Source: an uncultured Fibrobacter sp.
Lineage (GTDB): Bacteria; Fibrobacterota; Fibrobacteria; Fibrobacterales; Fibrobacteraceae
Length of the DNA stretch: 64,000 nucleotides
Direction of reading: 5' to 3'
Assembly (NCBI RefSeq): GCF_900316465.1
Contig: NZ_ONDD01000005.1
Span: forward strand, 57,020 to 121,019
The notes under the pieces were generated by a model. The model was not told the DNA's origin, searched no databases, and saw only the letters and a list, made by a program, of their open reading frames with translations. Shown piece by piece: positions 1-9,006 of the stretch; within the stretch, counting starts at the first letter, position 1, and every line of letters begins with the position of its first letter. Both the position numbers and the translations under genes were made by a program.

Positions 1-2701
1 CCTGCCGGCCGATTACGAACGCCGCAAGCCCGCGCCCAAGTACGCCACGAGCCCGCTACTCCGCCTCGCCGGTTTGGAACCGCTGTTCAAGGAACAGGTG
101 CGCCCGAGCAACGGTGCCGACAGCTGCAACGCCGAAGACTTTGTGAAGGTCGGTGAACGCTGCAACGTGGCAGGCTCCAAGAAGTTCCTCCGCCTTATCA
201 ACGAAAAGAATTACGAAGAAGCGCTCGACATCGCCCGCAAACAAGTCGAAGACGGTGCCGATGTAATCGACGTGAACATGGACGACGGCCTCTTGGATGC
301 AACTGCCGAAATGCAGACCTTCTTGAACTTGCTCGCATCGGACCCGGCCATCAGCCGCGTGCCCATCATGGTGGACTCTTCCCGTTTCGAAGTGATTGAA
401 GCGGGCCTCAAGTGCGCCCAGGGCAAGTGCATCGTGAACTCCATCTCCCTAAAGATGGGCGAAAAAGCTTTCATTGAGCATGCGCTCACTATCAAGCGCC
501 TCGGCGGCGCCGTCATCGTGATGCTCTTTGACGAAGAAGGTCAGGCCACCAACTACGAGCGCCGCGTGCAGATTGCCGCCCGCGCTTACGACATCATGGT
601 CAAAAAGCTCGGCTTCGACCCCTCCGACATTATTTACGACCCGAACGTCTTGACAGTCGCTACAGGCATGGCGGAACACAACGCCTATGCCATTGACTTT
701 ATCCGCGCCGTCCGCTGGATTATGGACAACCTGCCTGGCGTCCGCATTTCGGGCGGTCTTTCGAACCTTTCCTTCGCTTTCCGTGGCAACAACTATCTGC
801 GCGAAGCGATGCACACCACGTTCCTGCATTACGCGATTCCGAACGGCATGGGCATGGCCATCATGAACCCGAGCGCAATCATCGAATACAAGACGATTCC
901 GCTGGAACTCCGCATGGCCATTACCGAAGTCATCTACAATACGGAACCGGATGCCAGCGAAGCGCTCATCGAAATTGCAAGCCGCATGACCGCAGCCGCT
1001 GCTGCCGCCAAAGAAGCGGGCACCAAGTACGACCCGAAGGCAATTTTCGCCATGAGCACAGGTGCCAGCAGCTCATCTGACGACGGCGCCAACGCCGCCG
1101 CAGACGCAAAGCCCACGACGCCCGAAGAACGCCTGCAAGAAGCTCTCCTTAAAGGAACTTCTACAACGCTTCAGCCCGACCTGATGGAACTCATCAACCG
1201 CGGCGATAGCCCGGTGGGAATTATTTCTGGCCCGCTAATGGACGGCATGAACGAAGTCGGTCGTCGCTTCGGTGAAGGCAAAATGTTCTTGCCGCAGGTG
1301 GTCAAAACCGCACGTACCATGAAGAAGGCCGTGGAAATTTTGCAGCCCTATATTGAAGCGGGCAAAGACGCCAACGCATCGAGCCGCGGCAAGATCGTGA
1401 TCGCCACCGTGAAGGGCGACGTGCACGATATCGGCAAGAACATCGTCTCCGTGATTATGGCCTGTAACGGCTATGAAATGGTGGACCTCGGCGTGATGGT
1501 TCCCGAAGATGTCATCGTGAAGGCGGTCATCGAAAACAAGGCCGACATCTTGAGCCTCTCTGGACTGATTACGCCCTCGCTCGAAGAAATGTGCACGGTG
1601 GCAAAGGCCATGCAGGACGCTGGCCAGCGCATTCCGATTATCGTGGGTGGTGCTACAACCTCGCCCACGCACACCGCCGTAAAGATCGCCCCGTGCTACG
1701 ACGGCCCCGTATTCCATGTGCGCGATGCCGCCAGCAACCCAGGCCTTGTGCAAAAGCTTTTGGATCCAGCGACTAGCGAACAAACCATTCAGGAAAACCG
1801 GGTCGAACAGCAGAGAATCCGCGACAAGCAAAACGGCATACAGACCGAAGCCGCAAGCGCCATGGCCGCAGCCGAAAAGACTCCCGAAGAACGCCGCTAT
1901 CAATGCGACTGGAGCAAGTACCAGCCTGTGGAACCGCCGTTCATGGGCGAAAGCAAGCTCCCGCCGATTCCGCTCGAAAAAGTCATTCCGCTTATCAGCT
2001 GGGAATACTTCTTCTTCACTTGGAAAATCAAGCCCGAAGAGGAAGAAGCAAAAAAACTCAAGGCCGATGCCGAAGCACTCATCAAGTCGCTCACAAAGCC
2101 CGAGTATGCACTGCGTGCCGTGCAGGCGTTCTACCCTGCAGCCGGTACGGAAAAGTCGGTTATCTTTAACACGGGCCGTACCGGCACCGACTCCGACCTT
2201 GTCGAAGTCGCCACGGCACGCCAGCAAAATCCCGAAGGCACTTGCCTCGCGCTCTGTGACTACGTTGCTCCTGCGAATGCGAACACCGCAAGCGTCTTCG
2301 CCGCTCCCGCCGGTAAAGATGTATTCCGCGACATCGTGGGTGCCTTCGCCGTCACCGTAAGCGACGCCTTCGTCAAGCGCCTCGAAAAGCTGAAAGCCGA
2401 ACAGGGCGGCAGCGACTACGACGTTCTTTTGATGCAGACTGTCGCCGACCGCCTGGCCGAAGCCGGCGCCGAATACTTGAGCAAGGAACTCGAACGCACC
2501 AACAACTGGAAGGGCATCCGCCCGGCCGTCGGCTACCCCGTGCTCCCGAACATCAAGGAAATCTTCAATGTCGCAAAACTCATCGACTTCAACAGTGTGG
2601 GCATCAGCCTCACCGAAAACGGTGCCATGTACCCGCAAGCATCCGTGAGCGGCCTTTACATCAGCCACCCTGAAATCGACTACTTCCACGTGAAGGTGTA
2701 A
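1..2701 (+). CDS. metH: Cobalamin-dependent methionine synthase, C-terminal part (cut by window start)
   Basis: Transfers a methyl group from methyltetrahydrofolate to homocysteine through cobalamin. The reading frame is open to the window edge (frame from base 2), so the N-terminal zinc/homocysteine domain lies upstream and the TTG at 74 is not the true start. Numbered from that TTG, the visible part holds the pterin-binding domain (from 'GERCNVAGSKKF', about 20-290), the B12 domain with 'DVHDIGKNI' whose cobalt-ligand His is about residue 451, and the AdoMet activation domain with 'RPAVGYP' and 'MYPQASVSGLYISHPE' near the C-terminus. Domain order matches E. coli MetH. A weak hairpin follows the stop. 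The family assignment is very secure; only the 5' end is missing. Confidence 0.97.
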   Translation, partial: LPADYERRKPAPKYATSPLLRLAGLEPLFKEQVRPSNGADSCNAEDFVKVGERCNVAGSKKFLRLINEKNYEEALDIARKQVEDGADVIDVNMDDGLLDATAEMQTFLNLLASDPAISRVPIMVDSSRFEVIEAGLKCAQGKCIVNSISLKMGEKAFIEHALTIKRLGGAVIVMLFDEEGQATNYERRVQIAARAYDIMVKKLGFDPSDIIYDPNVLTVATGMAEHNAYAIDFIRAVRWIMDNLPGVRISGGLSNLSFAFRGNNYLREAMHTTFLHYAIPNGMGMAIMNPSAIIEYKTIPLELRMAITEVIYNTEPDASEALIEIASRMTAAAAAAKEAGTKYDPKAIFAMSTGASSSSDDGANAAADAKPTTPEERLQEALLKGTSTTLQPDLMELINRGDSPVGIISGPLMDGMNEVGRRFGEGKMFLPQVVKTARTMKKAVEILQPYIEAGKDANASSRGKIVIATVKGDVHDIGKNIVSVIMACNGYEMVDLGVMVPEDVIVKAVIENKADILSLSGLITPSLEEMCTVAKAMQDAGQRIPIIVGGATTSPTHTAVKIAPCYDGPVFHVRDAASNPGLVQKLLDPATSEQTIQENRVEQQRIRDKQNGIQTEAASAMAAAEKTPEERRYQCDWSKYQPVEPPFMGESKLPPIPLEKVIPLISWEYFFFTWKIKPEEEEAKKLKADAEALIKSLTKPEYALRAVQAFYPAAGTEKSVIFNTGRTGTDSDLVEVATARQQNPEGTCLALCDYVAPANANTASVFAAPAGKDVFRDIVGAFAVTVSDAFVKRLEKLKAEQGGSDYDVLLMQTVADRLAEAGAEYLSKELERTNNWKGIRPAVGYPVLPNIKEIFNVAKLIDFNSVGISLTENGAMYPQASVSGLYISHPEIDYFHVKV

Positions 2702-2775
2702 GAAAAATACGCATTTTACCTTATCCAATCCGCACTCGTTGCAGATTTCTCAAAATAAATGAGCTCAAACACCCC

Positions 2776-2795
2776 CGGCGACACAGCCGTTTTTT
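2776..2795 (+). terminator. Weak terminator-like hairpin after metH
   Basis: A 4-bp GC stem (CGGC/GCCG) with a 6-nt loop is followed by six T. It lies 75 nt after the metH stop. The stem is short, so termination here is tentative. Confidence 0.3.
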
Positions 2796-2843
2796 CTAAA
2801 AAGAGATTATTTTAAAAACAGGTTGTTTTTAAAAGGGTGTTTT

Positions 2844-4667
2844 ATGAAAAGTATTCTGACCGCGTTCTCCACGAAGGCAAGTCTCGCCACCGTGCTCATC
2901 GCAAGTGCAGCGACATTGTCCTCCGCAGCAATCAACATTTCCGTCGACACGCAAAAAGGTATCAAGAAAATTTCACAGTACCTGTACGGGCGCAACATTG
3001 ATAAAATCAGCGATGGCGACCCCGAAGTGAATGAAGAAGAAACCGCTTTCATCAACCAGATGCTCGAAGCGGGCGTGCATATGCTGCGTGCAAACAACGG
3101 CAACAACGCCACGCGCTACAACTGGCGTCACAAAATGACCGTTCACCCCGACTGGTACAACAACGTTTACTCTCACGACTGGGCGATTACCGCACAAAAA
3201 GTCCTTGACAAAATGCCGGGTATCGACGCCATGTACGCCTTCCAGCTCACCGGTTTCGCCGCAAGCTCCACCGACTACAACTTTGGCGACTGGAACTGGA
3301 AACAAGAGCACGGATTCTACGCGACCTCGACACTCGACCTTGCAGGTGGCGGCGAAGTAGATGAAGACGGCAAGACACTCGTAAAGGCTGGCGACTACAA
3401 ACTCTACAATATGGAATGGCCCGCCGACTCCACCGTCGCCATCATCCCGTACTGGCGTGACGAACTCAAGTTCGACATGAGCCGCTTTAAATACTGGAGC
3501 ATGGACAACGAAATGGAAATCTGGCGCGGCACGCATTCCGACCTCGATCTACCTGTCACCGGAGATTTTCTTGTAGAACACTATATCGATGTCGCCAAGA
3601 AAGCTCGCACGCAATGGAAAGATATCAAGCTCACCGGCCCCGTTGCCGCAAACGAATGGCAATGGTGTTCCGTCGCCTCGTATAACGAACAGGACCGTCC
3701 CAAAGGCCCCGATCGCAATTACTGCTGGCTCGAATACTTTATCATGAAGGTCGCCGAAGAGCAAAAGAAATCGAGCGTGCGTCTGCTCGATGTTCTAGAT
3801 ATTCACTGGTACCCGAGCGAAAAGGATTACGAATCGCGCATGAACTGGCACCGCGTACTGTTCGACACCACCTACAACTACTCCGGCGCAAACGGAATCA
3901 AGATGGTAAACGGCGGCTGGGACAACGACAACCAAAAGGAATACATCTTCAAGCGTATTAACGACTGGCTCGACAAATACTTCGGCAAGGATCACGGCAT
4001 CACGCTCGGCATTACCGAAACAAGCCTCATCGACGAAGACGACCCCATGGTCACAGCCCTCACCTACGCCTCGTTCATCGGCACCATGCAGGACAACGGT
4101 GTCGAGATTTTCACCCCGTGGACATGGGGCGACGGCATGTACGAAACGGTGCACCTGTTCAGCCGCTACGGCCATCCGAACCGCGTGCAGTCCACCTCCA
4201 GCAATGACTCGCTGGTGTCCGCCTACAGTTCCATCAGCAACAAGGGCGATTCGCTCACAGTCATCTTCGTGAACCGCGCCGAAAAGGACGCACAAGAAAT
4301 CAACCTCGATCTTGCGGACTTCGCCTCCGACGGAACAGTCAAAACACTCACCTTGCAGAACCTCCAGGGCGAAACATTCATTTCACACACAAGCAACGCG
4401 TTGAAAGAAAACGTGGTAGATGCAAATCCGCAGGGCGGAACCACCTCTGCGACTGGCTACAGCATTAACAGTTTCAAGATGACGCTCCCCGCAAAGTCAA
4501 TCACCGCAGTGCTACTCACTTCCAACAGCCCGACCGTCGTTGACGCCATCAAGCCCAAGGCGAAGGCTCGCCCCACAACGCATTACGGGGCAACAAGCCG
4601 CTTCGATACAAAAGGACGTAACGTAACCCACACCCGCACAAACCCCGGCTACTACATTCTGCGATAA
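2844..4667 (+). CDS. Secreted glycoside hydrolase family 44 (endoglucanase/xyloglucanase type)
   Basis: A 607-residue exported enzyme predicted to cleave beta-1,4-glucans such as cellulose or xyloglucan outside the cell. A signal peptide of about 30 residues ends near 'TLSSA-A'. The mature start 'INISVDTQKGIKKIS..LYGRNID' and 'LRANNGNNATRYNW' match GH44 TIM-barrel enzymes. The probable acid/base is E223 in 'WSMDNEMEIW' and the probable nucleophile is E392 in 'GITETS', a spacing close to that of characterised GH44 enzymes. A beta-sandwich follows. The last 25-30 residues ('RFDTKGRN..PGYYILR') look like a short sorting-signal tail. ATG 2844 is chosen because AAAAGGG lies 6 nt upstream; an in-frame TTG at 2823 is less likely. 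A hairpin terminator follows. Confidence 0.88.
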   Translation: MKSILTAFSTKASLATVLIASAATLSSAAINISVDTQKGIKKISQYLYGRNIDKISDGDPEVNEEETAFINQMLEAGVHMLRANNGNNATRYNWRHKMTVHPDWYNNVYSHDWAITAQKVLDKMPGIDAMYAFQLTGFAASSTDYNFGDWNWKQEHGFYATSTLDLAGGGEVDEDGKTLVKAGDYKLYNMEWPADSTVAIIPYWRDELKFDMSRFKYWSMDNEMEIWRGTHSDLDLPVTGDFLVEHYIDVAKKARTQWKDIKLTGPVAANEWQWCSVASYNEQDRPKGPDRNYCWLEYFIMKVAEEQKKSSVRLLDVLDIHWYPSEKDYESRMNWHRVLFDTTYNYSGANGIKMVNGGWDNDNQKEYIFKRINDWLDKYFGKDHGITLGITETSLIDEDDPMVTALTYASFIGTMQDNGVEIFTPWTWGDGMYETVHLFSRYGHPNRVQSTSSNDSLVSAYSSISNKGDSLTVIFVNRAEKDAQEINLDLADFASDGTVKTLTLQNLQGETFISHTSNALKENVVDANPQGGTTSATGYSINSFKMTLPAKSITAVLLTSNSPTVVDAIKPKAKARPTTHYGATSRFDTKGRNVTHTRTNPGYYILR

Positions 4668-4679
4668 TTTTTATATATC

Positions 4680-4710
4680 CCCTTTAAGTGCATACAACTT
4701 AAAGGGTTTT
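4680..4710 (+). terminator. Terminator after the GH44 gene
   Basis: A perfect 10-bp inverted repeat (CCCTTTAAGT / ACTTAAAGGG, 7-nt loop) is followed by TTTT. It starts 12 nt after the GH44 stop and directly precedes the vsr remnant. Confidence 0.75.
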
Positions 4711-4713
4711 ATA

Positions 4714-4881
4714 TGGAAAACAAAGAAGAGATTCAGGTCGAAGAAAACCAAGCAGAAGTTTTCGCTCTTGGGTTATCGCGTCGCCACCGTGTGGGAATGT
4801 TCCATCAAGAGCGACTTTGACCGCACCATAGAAAGACTCGCCGCCTTTATTCAAAGCGACGAGGAATCTATAGAAATCTAA
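4714..4881 (+). pseudogene. Remnant of a vsr (very short patch repair) endonuclease gene
   Basis: The frame encodes about 55 residues ending in TAA and contains 'LLGYRVATVWECSIKSD' then 'RTIERLAAFIQ'. This is the conserved C-terminal segment of Vsr DNA mismatch endonucleases ('LGWRV..VWECEL'). The preceding 'WKTKKRFRSKKTKQ' resembles the degraded 'KTRTEFWxxKxxxNxxRD' region. Full-length Vsr is about 140 residues; the catalytic N-terminal half is absent and no start codon in this frame is convincing. An ATG at 4713 opens a different frame of about 35 codons. Vsr normally travels with a cytosine-5 methyltransferase, and none is present. The piece is probably left over from a lost restriction-modification island. 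Confidence 0.7.
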
Positions 4882-4889
4882 AGAGAGAA

Positions 4890-5780
4890 TTACTTTTCAA
4901 CAACAATCAATTCAGGCTCGCCACGATCCGGAAGCGGCTTGAAAATTTTCACGTTCGTCTGAACCGCGGGACCGCCAAAGGCCTTCATTTCGCAAACGAA
5001 AAGGTAATTCATGCCGGCCACCACCTGCGTCGATACGCTGAGTGGCTTGAGCCCGAGATAAGCATAATCCTTGGTCGCTGCGGTAAACACAGCAGAATCT
5101 TCAGCATTGAGCGGGCGCTGTTCCGAGAAACCACCCATCAGCATTTCTTCGGTCTTGCCGGCTTCCAAGTTGCCAAAGAAGGCTTCGACTTCGCTAGCAG
5201 CAACTTCGGCACCATTTTCAGCGGCAATACGCTTATTCGAAATTCCATAGGCAAGCGTCACGTTCGCATTCGGTTCAAGCGTCTTGAGTTCTTCGGCAGA
5301 TGCCTTGCGGCCACCGCTGCCATATGTGCAGAACGGCACCACCACCTTGCCGCCCAAGTCGTTAGAATCGAGGAAGGTGTAAATGGGCGGAGCAAAAGTT
5401 CCAAACATAATCGGGTAGCCCAGGTAAACCGTGTCGTACTTGTCCAATTCCACCTTCGCATTTTCAAGGGCGGGCCACTGTTTGCTATCACGCTGCGCCT
5501 TCACCGCGGCAATGGTGCTGTCGTAAGTCGAAGGATAAGCAGTCACCAGCTTTAATTCCACGGCATCGGCGTTCTTTGCCTTCGTGAAGATTTCGGCAAG
5601 CTTTTTAGTCGCACCATTCTGCGAAAAGTACACCACCACCGACTTGGTAGCGGGCGCCACCACTTCGACAGGTTCCGCCTTGGGCTCCGGTTTGGATTCC
5701 TTCTCGTTGCAGGCAGTAAACACCATCGAGGCCGCCAATACAGACATGGCAGCAACAGTCAATTTGAAATGATGGAACAT
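4890..5780 (-). CDS. Flavodoxin-like domain lipoprotein
   Basis: A 296-residue lipoprotein with lipobox 'FTAC' (Cys24) and a short acidic/proline linker before a flavodoxin fold beginning 'KSVVVYFSQNGATKKLAE', the FMN phosphate-binding loop type. 'DTVYLGYPIMFGTFAPP' and 'VPFCTYGSGG' match the second and third FMN loops of flavodoxin-like proteins. Residues after about 195 ('SEQRPLNAEDSAVF...') form an extra domain not recognised here. A lipid-anchored flavodoxin would act in the periplasm, which is unusual for a cytoplasmic electron carrier. SD AGGAGA precedes the ATG. It starts 13 nt after the HD-GYP stop, so the two are probably cotranscribed. Confidence 0.75.
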   Translation of the reverse strand: MFHHFKLTVAAMSVLAASMVFTACNEKESKPEPKAEPVEVVAPATKSVVVYFSQNGATKKLAEIFTKAKNADAVELKLVTAYPSTYDSTIAAVKAQRDSKQWPALENAKVELDKYDTVYLGYPIMFGTFAPPIYTFLDSNDLGGKVVVPFCTYGSGGRKASAEELKTLEPNANVTLAYGISNKRIAAENGAEVAASEVEAFFGNLEAGKTEEMLMGGFSEQRPLNAEDSAVFTAATKDYAYLGLKPLSVSTQVVAGMNYLFVCEMKAFGGPAVQTNVKIFKPLPDRGEPELIVVEK

Positions 5781-5793
5781 TGTGTTCTCCTAT

Positions 5794-8055
5794 TTAGCTT
5801 TTAGCCTGTTCCGGCGCAACGCCGTTTGTGCCTTCTGCAGCCGTTTTCGTTGCAGCAGCATCCGCATTAGAGCTTTCTTCTGGCGGCGGTGCCAGCTTAG
5901 TTCTTGCGCCGTAAAGTCTTTCAGAAATATGCGTGAAGGTTTCCACGATATCCGGGTCAAAATGTTTACCCGCACCTTCCACAATAATCTGCATGGCCTT
6001 TTCATAAGTGAACGGTTTCTTGTACACGCGTTCAGCCACAAGAGCATCGAACACGTCGGCCACAGCCATGATTCTTGCTGACAGCGGAATATCTTCGCCC
6101 TTGATGCGCGTCGGGTAACCCGAGCCATCCCACTTTTCATGGTGGTAATGCGCCATATCGATCGATTCGTTCAAGTAATCCGCATCAATGGTATCGCCTG
6201 CATCTTCGACCATCTTCACCAAGATTTTCCAACCTTCGGTGGTATGGCTCTTCATGATGGTGAATTCTTCGTCAGTGAGCTTACCCGGCTTATTCAGAAT
6301 CAAGTCAGACACGGCAATCTTACCGATGTCATGCAACGGAGCGGCACGCTTGAGTTTTTCGATGTAGGCATCCGTGAGCACATCGACAAACTTGCCTTCA
6401 GCCTTGAGCTGACGTGCAATCGCTTCCACGTATTCAGCCGTCTTCTTAATATGGTTACCCGTGCTCTTGTCGCGCGCTTCAACCACTTCAGCGAATTCCA
6501 TAATAATGACTTCCTGCATGCGCTGAATTCGTTCGTTCTGCGCTTGCACTCGCTGGATAAAGTTGTAAGTGTCGCTCGCCATCGTGTAGATGGATTCGTA
6601 CAGGTGCTCAATTTCGTCTCTCGTGCGTACCCCGATTTTTCCGAGGCGTTCCACGCTGTCGCGAATGCTTTCGAGGTCCACCTTTTCGGTTTCAAGCATG
6701 CTGGCACGAGTCGTGTTGGCAGCAATCTTCATGGCTGCCAAGGACATCTGGTTCATGGGAATCACTACGCCACGCTTCACGAGTTCAAGCACGATACTCA
6801 TGATGATAATTGAAAGTCCGAAGAACAGCGAAAGCATCTTGATAAAGAAGATCGCTTCGTCGCGAATGATATTTTCCATCGAGATATCAGCCGCAATATA
6901 GGCAACCGTCTTATTCGACGAATTGCGGATCGGTCGATATACGGTCAACAACCATCCGTACTTGTCATCCGAGATAATCGGTTCAATCTCGCCGCCGGCC
7001 AAAAGAGTCGACAAATACGGTTCAAAACTCGGATCGAATTCCACAACATCGCCCGGAGAACCTCCCGGTTCGCCATCGGTATCCAAGTCAAACACGACAT
7101 GGCACCCGTCCTGACGAATCTGGTACACGTACAGGTACTTGGTCTGCGGGAAGCTTTCGCGAATAGAACCAAGAACCGTCCGCACAAAACCGTAGTCATC
7201 CACTTCGTAGCCACGGTTGATGTAATCCTCGACCTTTTCAGGATTAATCACGGTCGACGCCGCCTTGGTCACACCTTGTGCAATACTGATAAAGCTATTG
7301 ACGGAGTTTTCGCGGTACAAGAAAAAGCCAATCGTACAGGCGAGGCCGCCCAAAAGAACTTCAGCCGCAATCACCATGTAAACCACCTTGCGCAGCAAGG
7401 AAGTGCGGACCATCTTTTTCATGACATCGTTGCTGTTGACGCGCAGGAACACCCTATTCAAGTGGTTCTTGATAAAGCGGGGAATAAAGCGGAAAAGGAA
7501 CACCGCAAAAACAACGACAACACCCTTGTCAAAGAAGTCGATAACGATGTCTGCCCAAAGCTGCGAAGTAAATTTGCTCCAGCCAAGGACTTCGTGGAAT
7601 GCAATCGAGAACGGAGCCGAAATGCCTTCGCCAAAATTGAATCCGTACAGGAAATAGGTAAATACAGATCCGATTCCGCCGCCGATCAAGGCAAACGAAA
7701 GGATCACGACAAACAGGCGCGGAATGTTCTTGAAAAAGCGCTGGTGGTAAAAGAATGTTGCAAGGGCTGCAATAAAAATACTGATCACCCCGTAGAACAT
7801 GGTCACGGGGTCCGAAATACCGTTAATCGCATTCGAGGTAAAACCGACTATAACCGCAGGAAGGTTGCCGCCTAGCATCGCGGTTAAAATTGTTCCCAAG
7901 CAATCCAAGAAAAGCGGCAAGTGCAAAGCAATCGCTATTTTCGCAGGAATGATATTCAGCAACAGGCCTGCTGCAATAAGCATCAAGACGCTTTTTAAGC
8001 TAGAGCCGTTTTCGAAATCAAAAAACTTTTTGAGAGCCGTTTTCATTTGACCCAA
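5794..8055 (-). CDS. Membrane HD-GYP cyclic-di-GMP phosphodiesterase-like protein
   Basis: 753 residues. The N-terminal ~200 residues hold several hydrophobic segments ('SVLMLIAAGLLLNIIPAKIAIAL', 'LFVVILSFALIGGGIGSVFTYF'). A further membrane anchor, an extracytoplasmic sensor region of about 120 residues and another transmembrane segment follow, then a linker/coiled coil and the C-terminal HD-GYP domain. Catalytic motifs are intact: 'HDIGKIAV' (H575-D576), 'HHEKWDGSGYP' and 'RIMAVADVFDAL'. The expected role is breakdown of c-di-GMP in response to an envelope signal. The TTG start at 8055 is preferred because AAGAAGGA lies 4 nt upstream; the in-frame ATG at 8046 has no well-spaced SD. Followed by the flavodoxin lipoprotein in the same transcript. 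Confidence 0.88.
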   Translation of the reverse strand: MGQMKTALKKFFDFENGSSLKSVLMLIAAGLLLNIIPAKIAIALHLPLFLDCLGTILTAMLGGNLPAVIVGFTSNAINGISDPVTMFYGVISIFIAALATFFYHQRFFKNIPRLFVVILSFALIGGGIGSVFTYFLYGFNFGEGISAPFSIAFHEVLGWSKFTSQLWADIVIDFFDKGVVVVFAVFLFRFIPRFIKNHLNRVFLRVNSNDVMKKMVRTSLLRKVVYMVIAAEVLLGGLACTIGFFLYRENSVNSFISIAQGVTKAASTVINPEKVEDYINRGYEVDDYGFVRTVLGSIRESFPQTKYLYVYQIRQDGCHVVFDLDTDGEPGGSPGDVVEFDPSFEPYLSTLLAGGEIEPIISDDKYGWLLTVYRPIRNSSNKTVAYIAADISMENIIRDEAIFFIKMLSLFFGLSIIIMSIVLELVKRGVVIPMNQMSLAAMKIAANTTRASMLETEKVDLESIRDSVERLGKIGVRTRDEIEHLYESIYTMASDTYNFIQRVQAQNERIQRMQEVIIMEFAEVVEARDKSTGNHIKKTAEYVEAIARQLKAEGKFVDVLTDAYIEKLKRAAPLHDIGKIAVSDLILNKPGKLTDEEFTIMKSHTTEGWKILVKMVEDAGDTIDADYLNESIDMAHYHHEKWDGSGYPTRIKGEDIPLSARIMAVADVFDALVAERVYKKPFTYEKAMQIIVEGAGKHFDPDIVETFTHISERLYGARTKLAPPPEESSNADAAATKTAAEGTNGVAPEQAKS

Positions 8056-8085
8056 TACATCCTTCTTAATACTCTTAAAATAAAT

Positions 8086-8109
8086 AAAAAAAGGACTCTC
8101 ACGAGTCCT
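8086..8109 (-). terminator. Terminator of the divIVA-yggU transcript
   Basis: Read on the minus strand: AGGACTC, 4-nt loop, GAGTCCT, then six T. The stem overlaps the stop codon of the YggU-family gene and separates that transcript from the HD-GYP gene. Confidence 0.8.
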
Positions 8110-8329
8110 ACTTTATAATTTCCACTATTTTTTTGTTGTTTGTGGCCCCTGAAACCACCGAAACATCGCGTTTATGCACATGAAAATGTTCGGCTAGGAG
8201 TTCGCAGATGGCTTCGTTCGCCGCTCCATCTACCGGAGGAGCCTTGACTTCGACCTTGTAGCTTCCGTCCGGGAGCTCGGTCACGCTTTCGCGTTTGCTC
8301 CGGGCATGTACCTTGATGTTTATTCGCAT
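8108..8329 (-). CDS. DUF167/YggU family protein
   Basis: A 73-residue cytoplasmic protein covering the whole DUF167 fold: 'INIKVHARSKRESV', 'YKVEVKAPPVDGAANEA' and 'VSVVSGATNNKKIVEI'. The 'PPVDGAANEA' motif is diagnostic. Function in bacteria is unknown. It starts 6 nt after the DivIVA-like gene. In many bacteria yggU-type genes sit close to divIVA-like or cell-division genes, so the pairing is expected. Confidence 0.9.
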   Translation of the reverse strand: MRINIKVHARSKRESVTELPDGSYKVEVKAPPVDGAANEAICELLAEHFHVHKRDVSVVSGATNNKKIVEIIK

Positions 8330-8335
8330 AAAGTA

Positions 8336-8845
8336 CTAAGCAAGCACGTTTCCCGGGGCAGCCGGGCGAGCCTTCAGCTCTTCCTGCATGCGCTGGTCAT
8401 TTTCCATGGCCGTCAAAAGTTCTTCCTGGCCTCTGATCAAGGCGCGGCAGCGGATGAAATAGTTTGTACGTAACTGCTTGAGCTGTTCGATTTCCATGCG
8501 GAGCTCTTCGGCCTCTTTCTTGGTGGACTCCACCTCGCGGACCGCTCTTGCCTTTGCTTCGGCAACGATAATTTCGGCTTCCTTTTCGGCGGTGGCCTTA
8601 ACTTCGTCAACCGTCTTCTGCATGGTGACTACGGCATCTTGAATCGTCTTTTCAATCTGGCGGTAGTAATTCACGCGCTCTTCGGCAACCTTCAGACGTT
8701 CCGTAAGGTCAGTCTTGTCTCTGGACATCTGTTCGAAAGCGTTGGCAGCTGTTTCCAAAAATGCCTTGACTTCTTCAGGATCGATTCCATTGAAATTCTT
8801 CTTGTGGAAGCTCTGATTTCGGATATCCAGTGGTGTAAGTTCCAT
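8336..8845 (-). CDS. DivIVA-domain coiled-coil protein
   Basis: 169 residues. The N-terminal 'LTPLDIRNQSFHKKNFNGIDPEEVKAFLE' segment is the DivIVA lipid-binding/crossed-loop motif. The remainder is a long charged coiled coil (about residues 35-150). DivIVA proteins bind curved membrane and organise poles or septa through partner binding. Start chosen at ATG 8845, preceded by AGG and giving the normal family N-terminus; the longer reading frame from 8890 adds residues unlike the family. Followed 6 nt later by the YggU-family gene and a terminator. Confidence 0.87.
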   Translation of the reverse strand: MELTPLDIRNQSFHKKNFNGIDPEEVKAFLETAANAFEQMSRDKTDLTERLKVAEERVNYYRQIEKTIQDAVVTMQKTVDEVKATAEKEAEIIVAEAKARAVREVESTKKEAEELRMEIEQLKQLRTNYFIRCRALIRGQEELLTAMENDQRMQEELKARPAAPGNVLA

Positions 8846-8985
8846 ACTAAAACCTGCAAAAAAATGAGTATTTGCCGTTTTGGGCGTCAACTGAAATATA
8901 ATAACTTGCCGCCTGAGGTGGCAAAGACATTAAAAAATAAGCTATAAAATGCCGTTTTACGTATACTAATTTACACATAATGGAG

Positions 8986-8993
8986 TATATTTG
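8986..8993 (+). promoter_or_regulatory. TATATTTG -10-type box for the GGDEF gene
   Basis: TATATTTG lies 13 nt before the ATG at 9007. The same box type recurs upstream of other genes here (aroD at 16546). It resembles the TAnnTTTG element known from Bacteroidetes promoters; the assignment is inference. Confidence 0.45.
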
Positions 8994-9006
8994 AATTATA
9001 GCGTTT

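Noticed and set aside
1235..2728. 497-codon antisense frame across metH
   Set aside because: Shadow of a GC-rich coding gene; the sense strand encodes unmistakable methionine synthase.
4713..4820. ATG-started 35-codon frame over the vsr remnant
   Set aside because: The alternate frame at 4714 carries the conserved Vsr signature; the ATG frame looks like chance.
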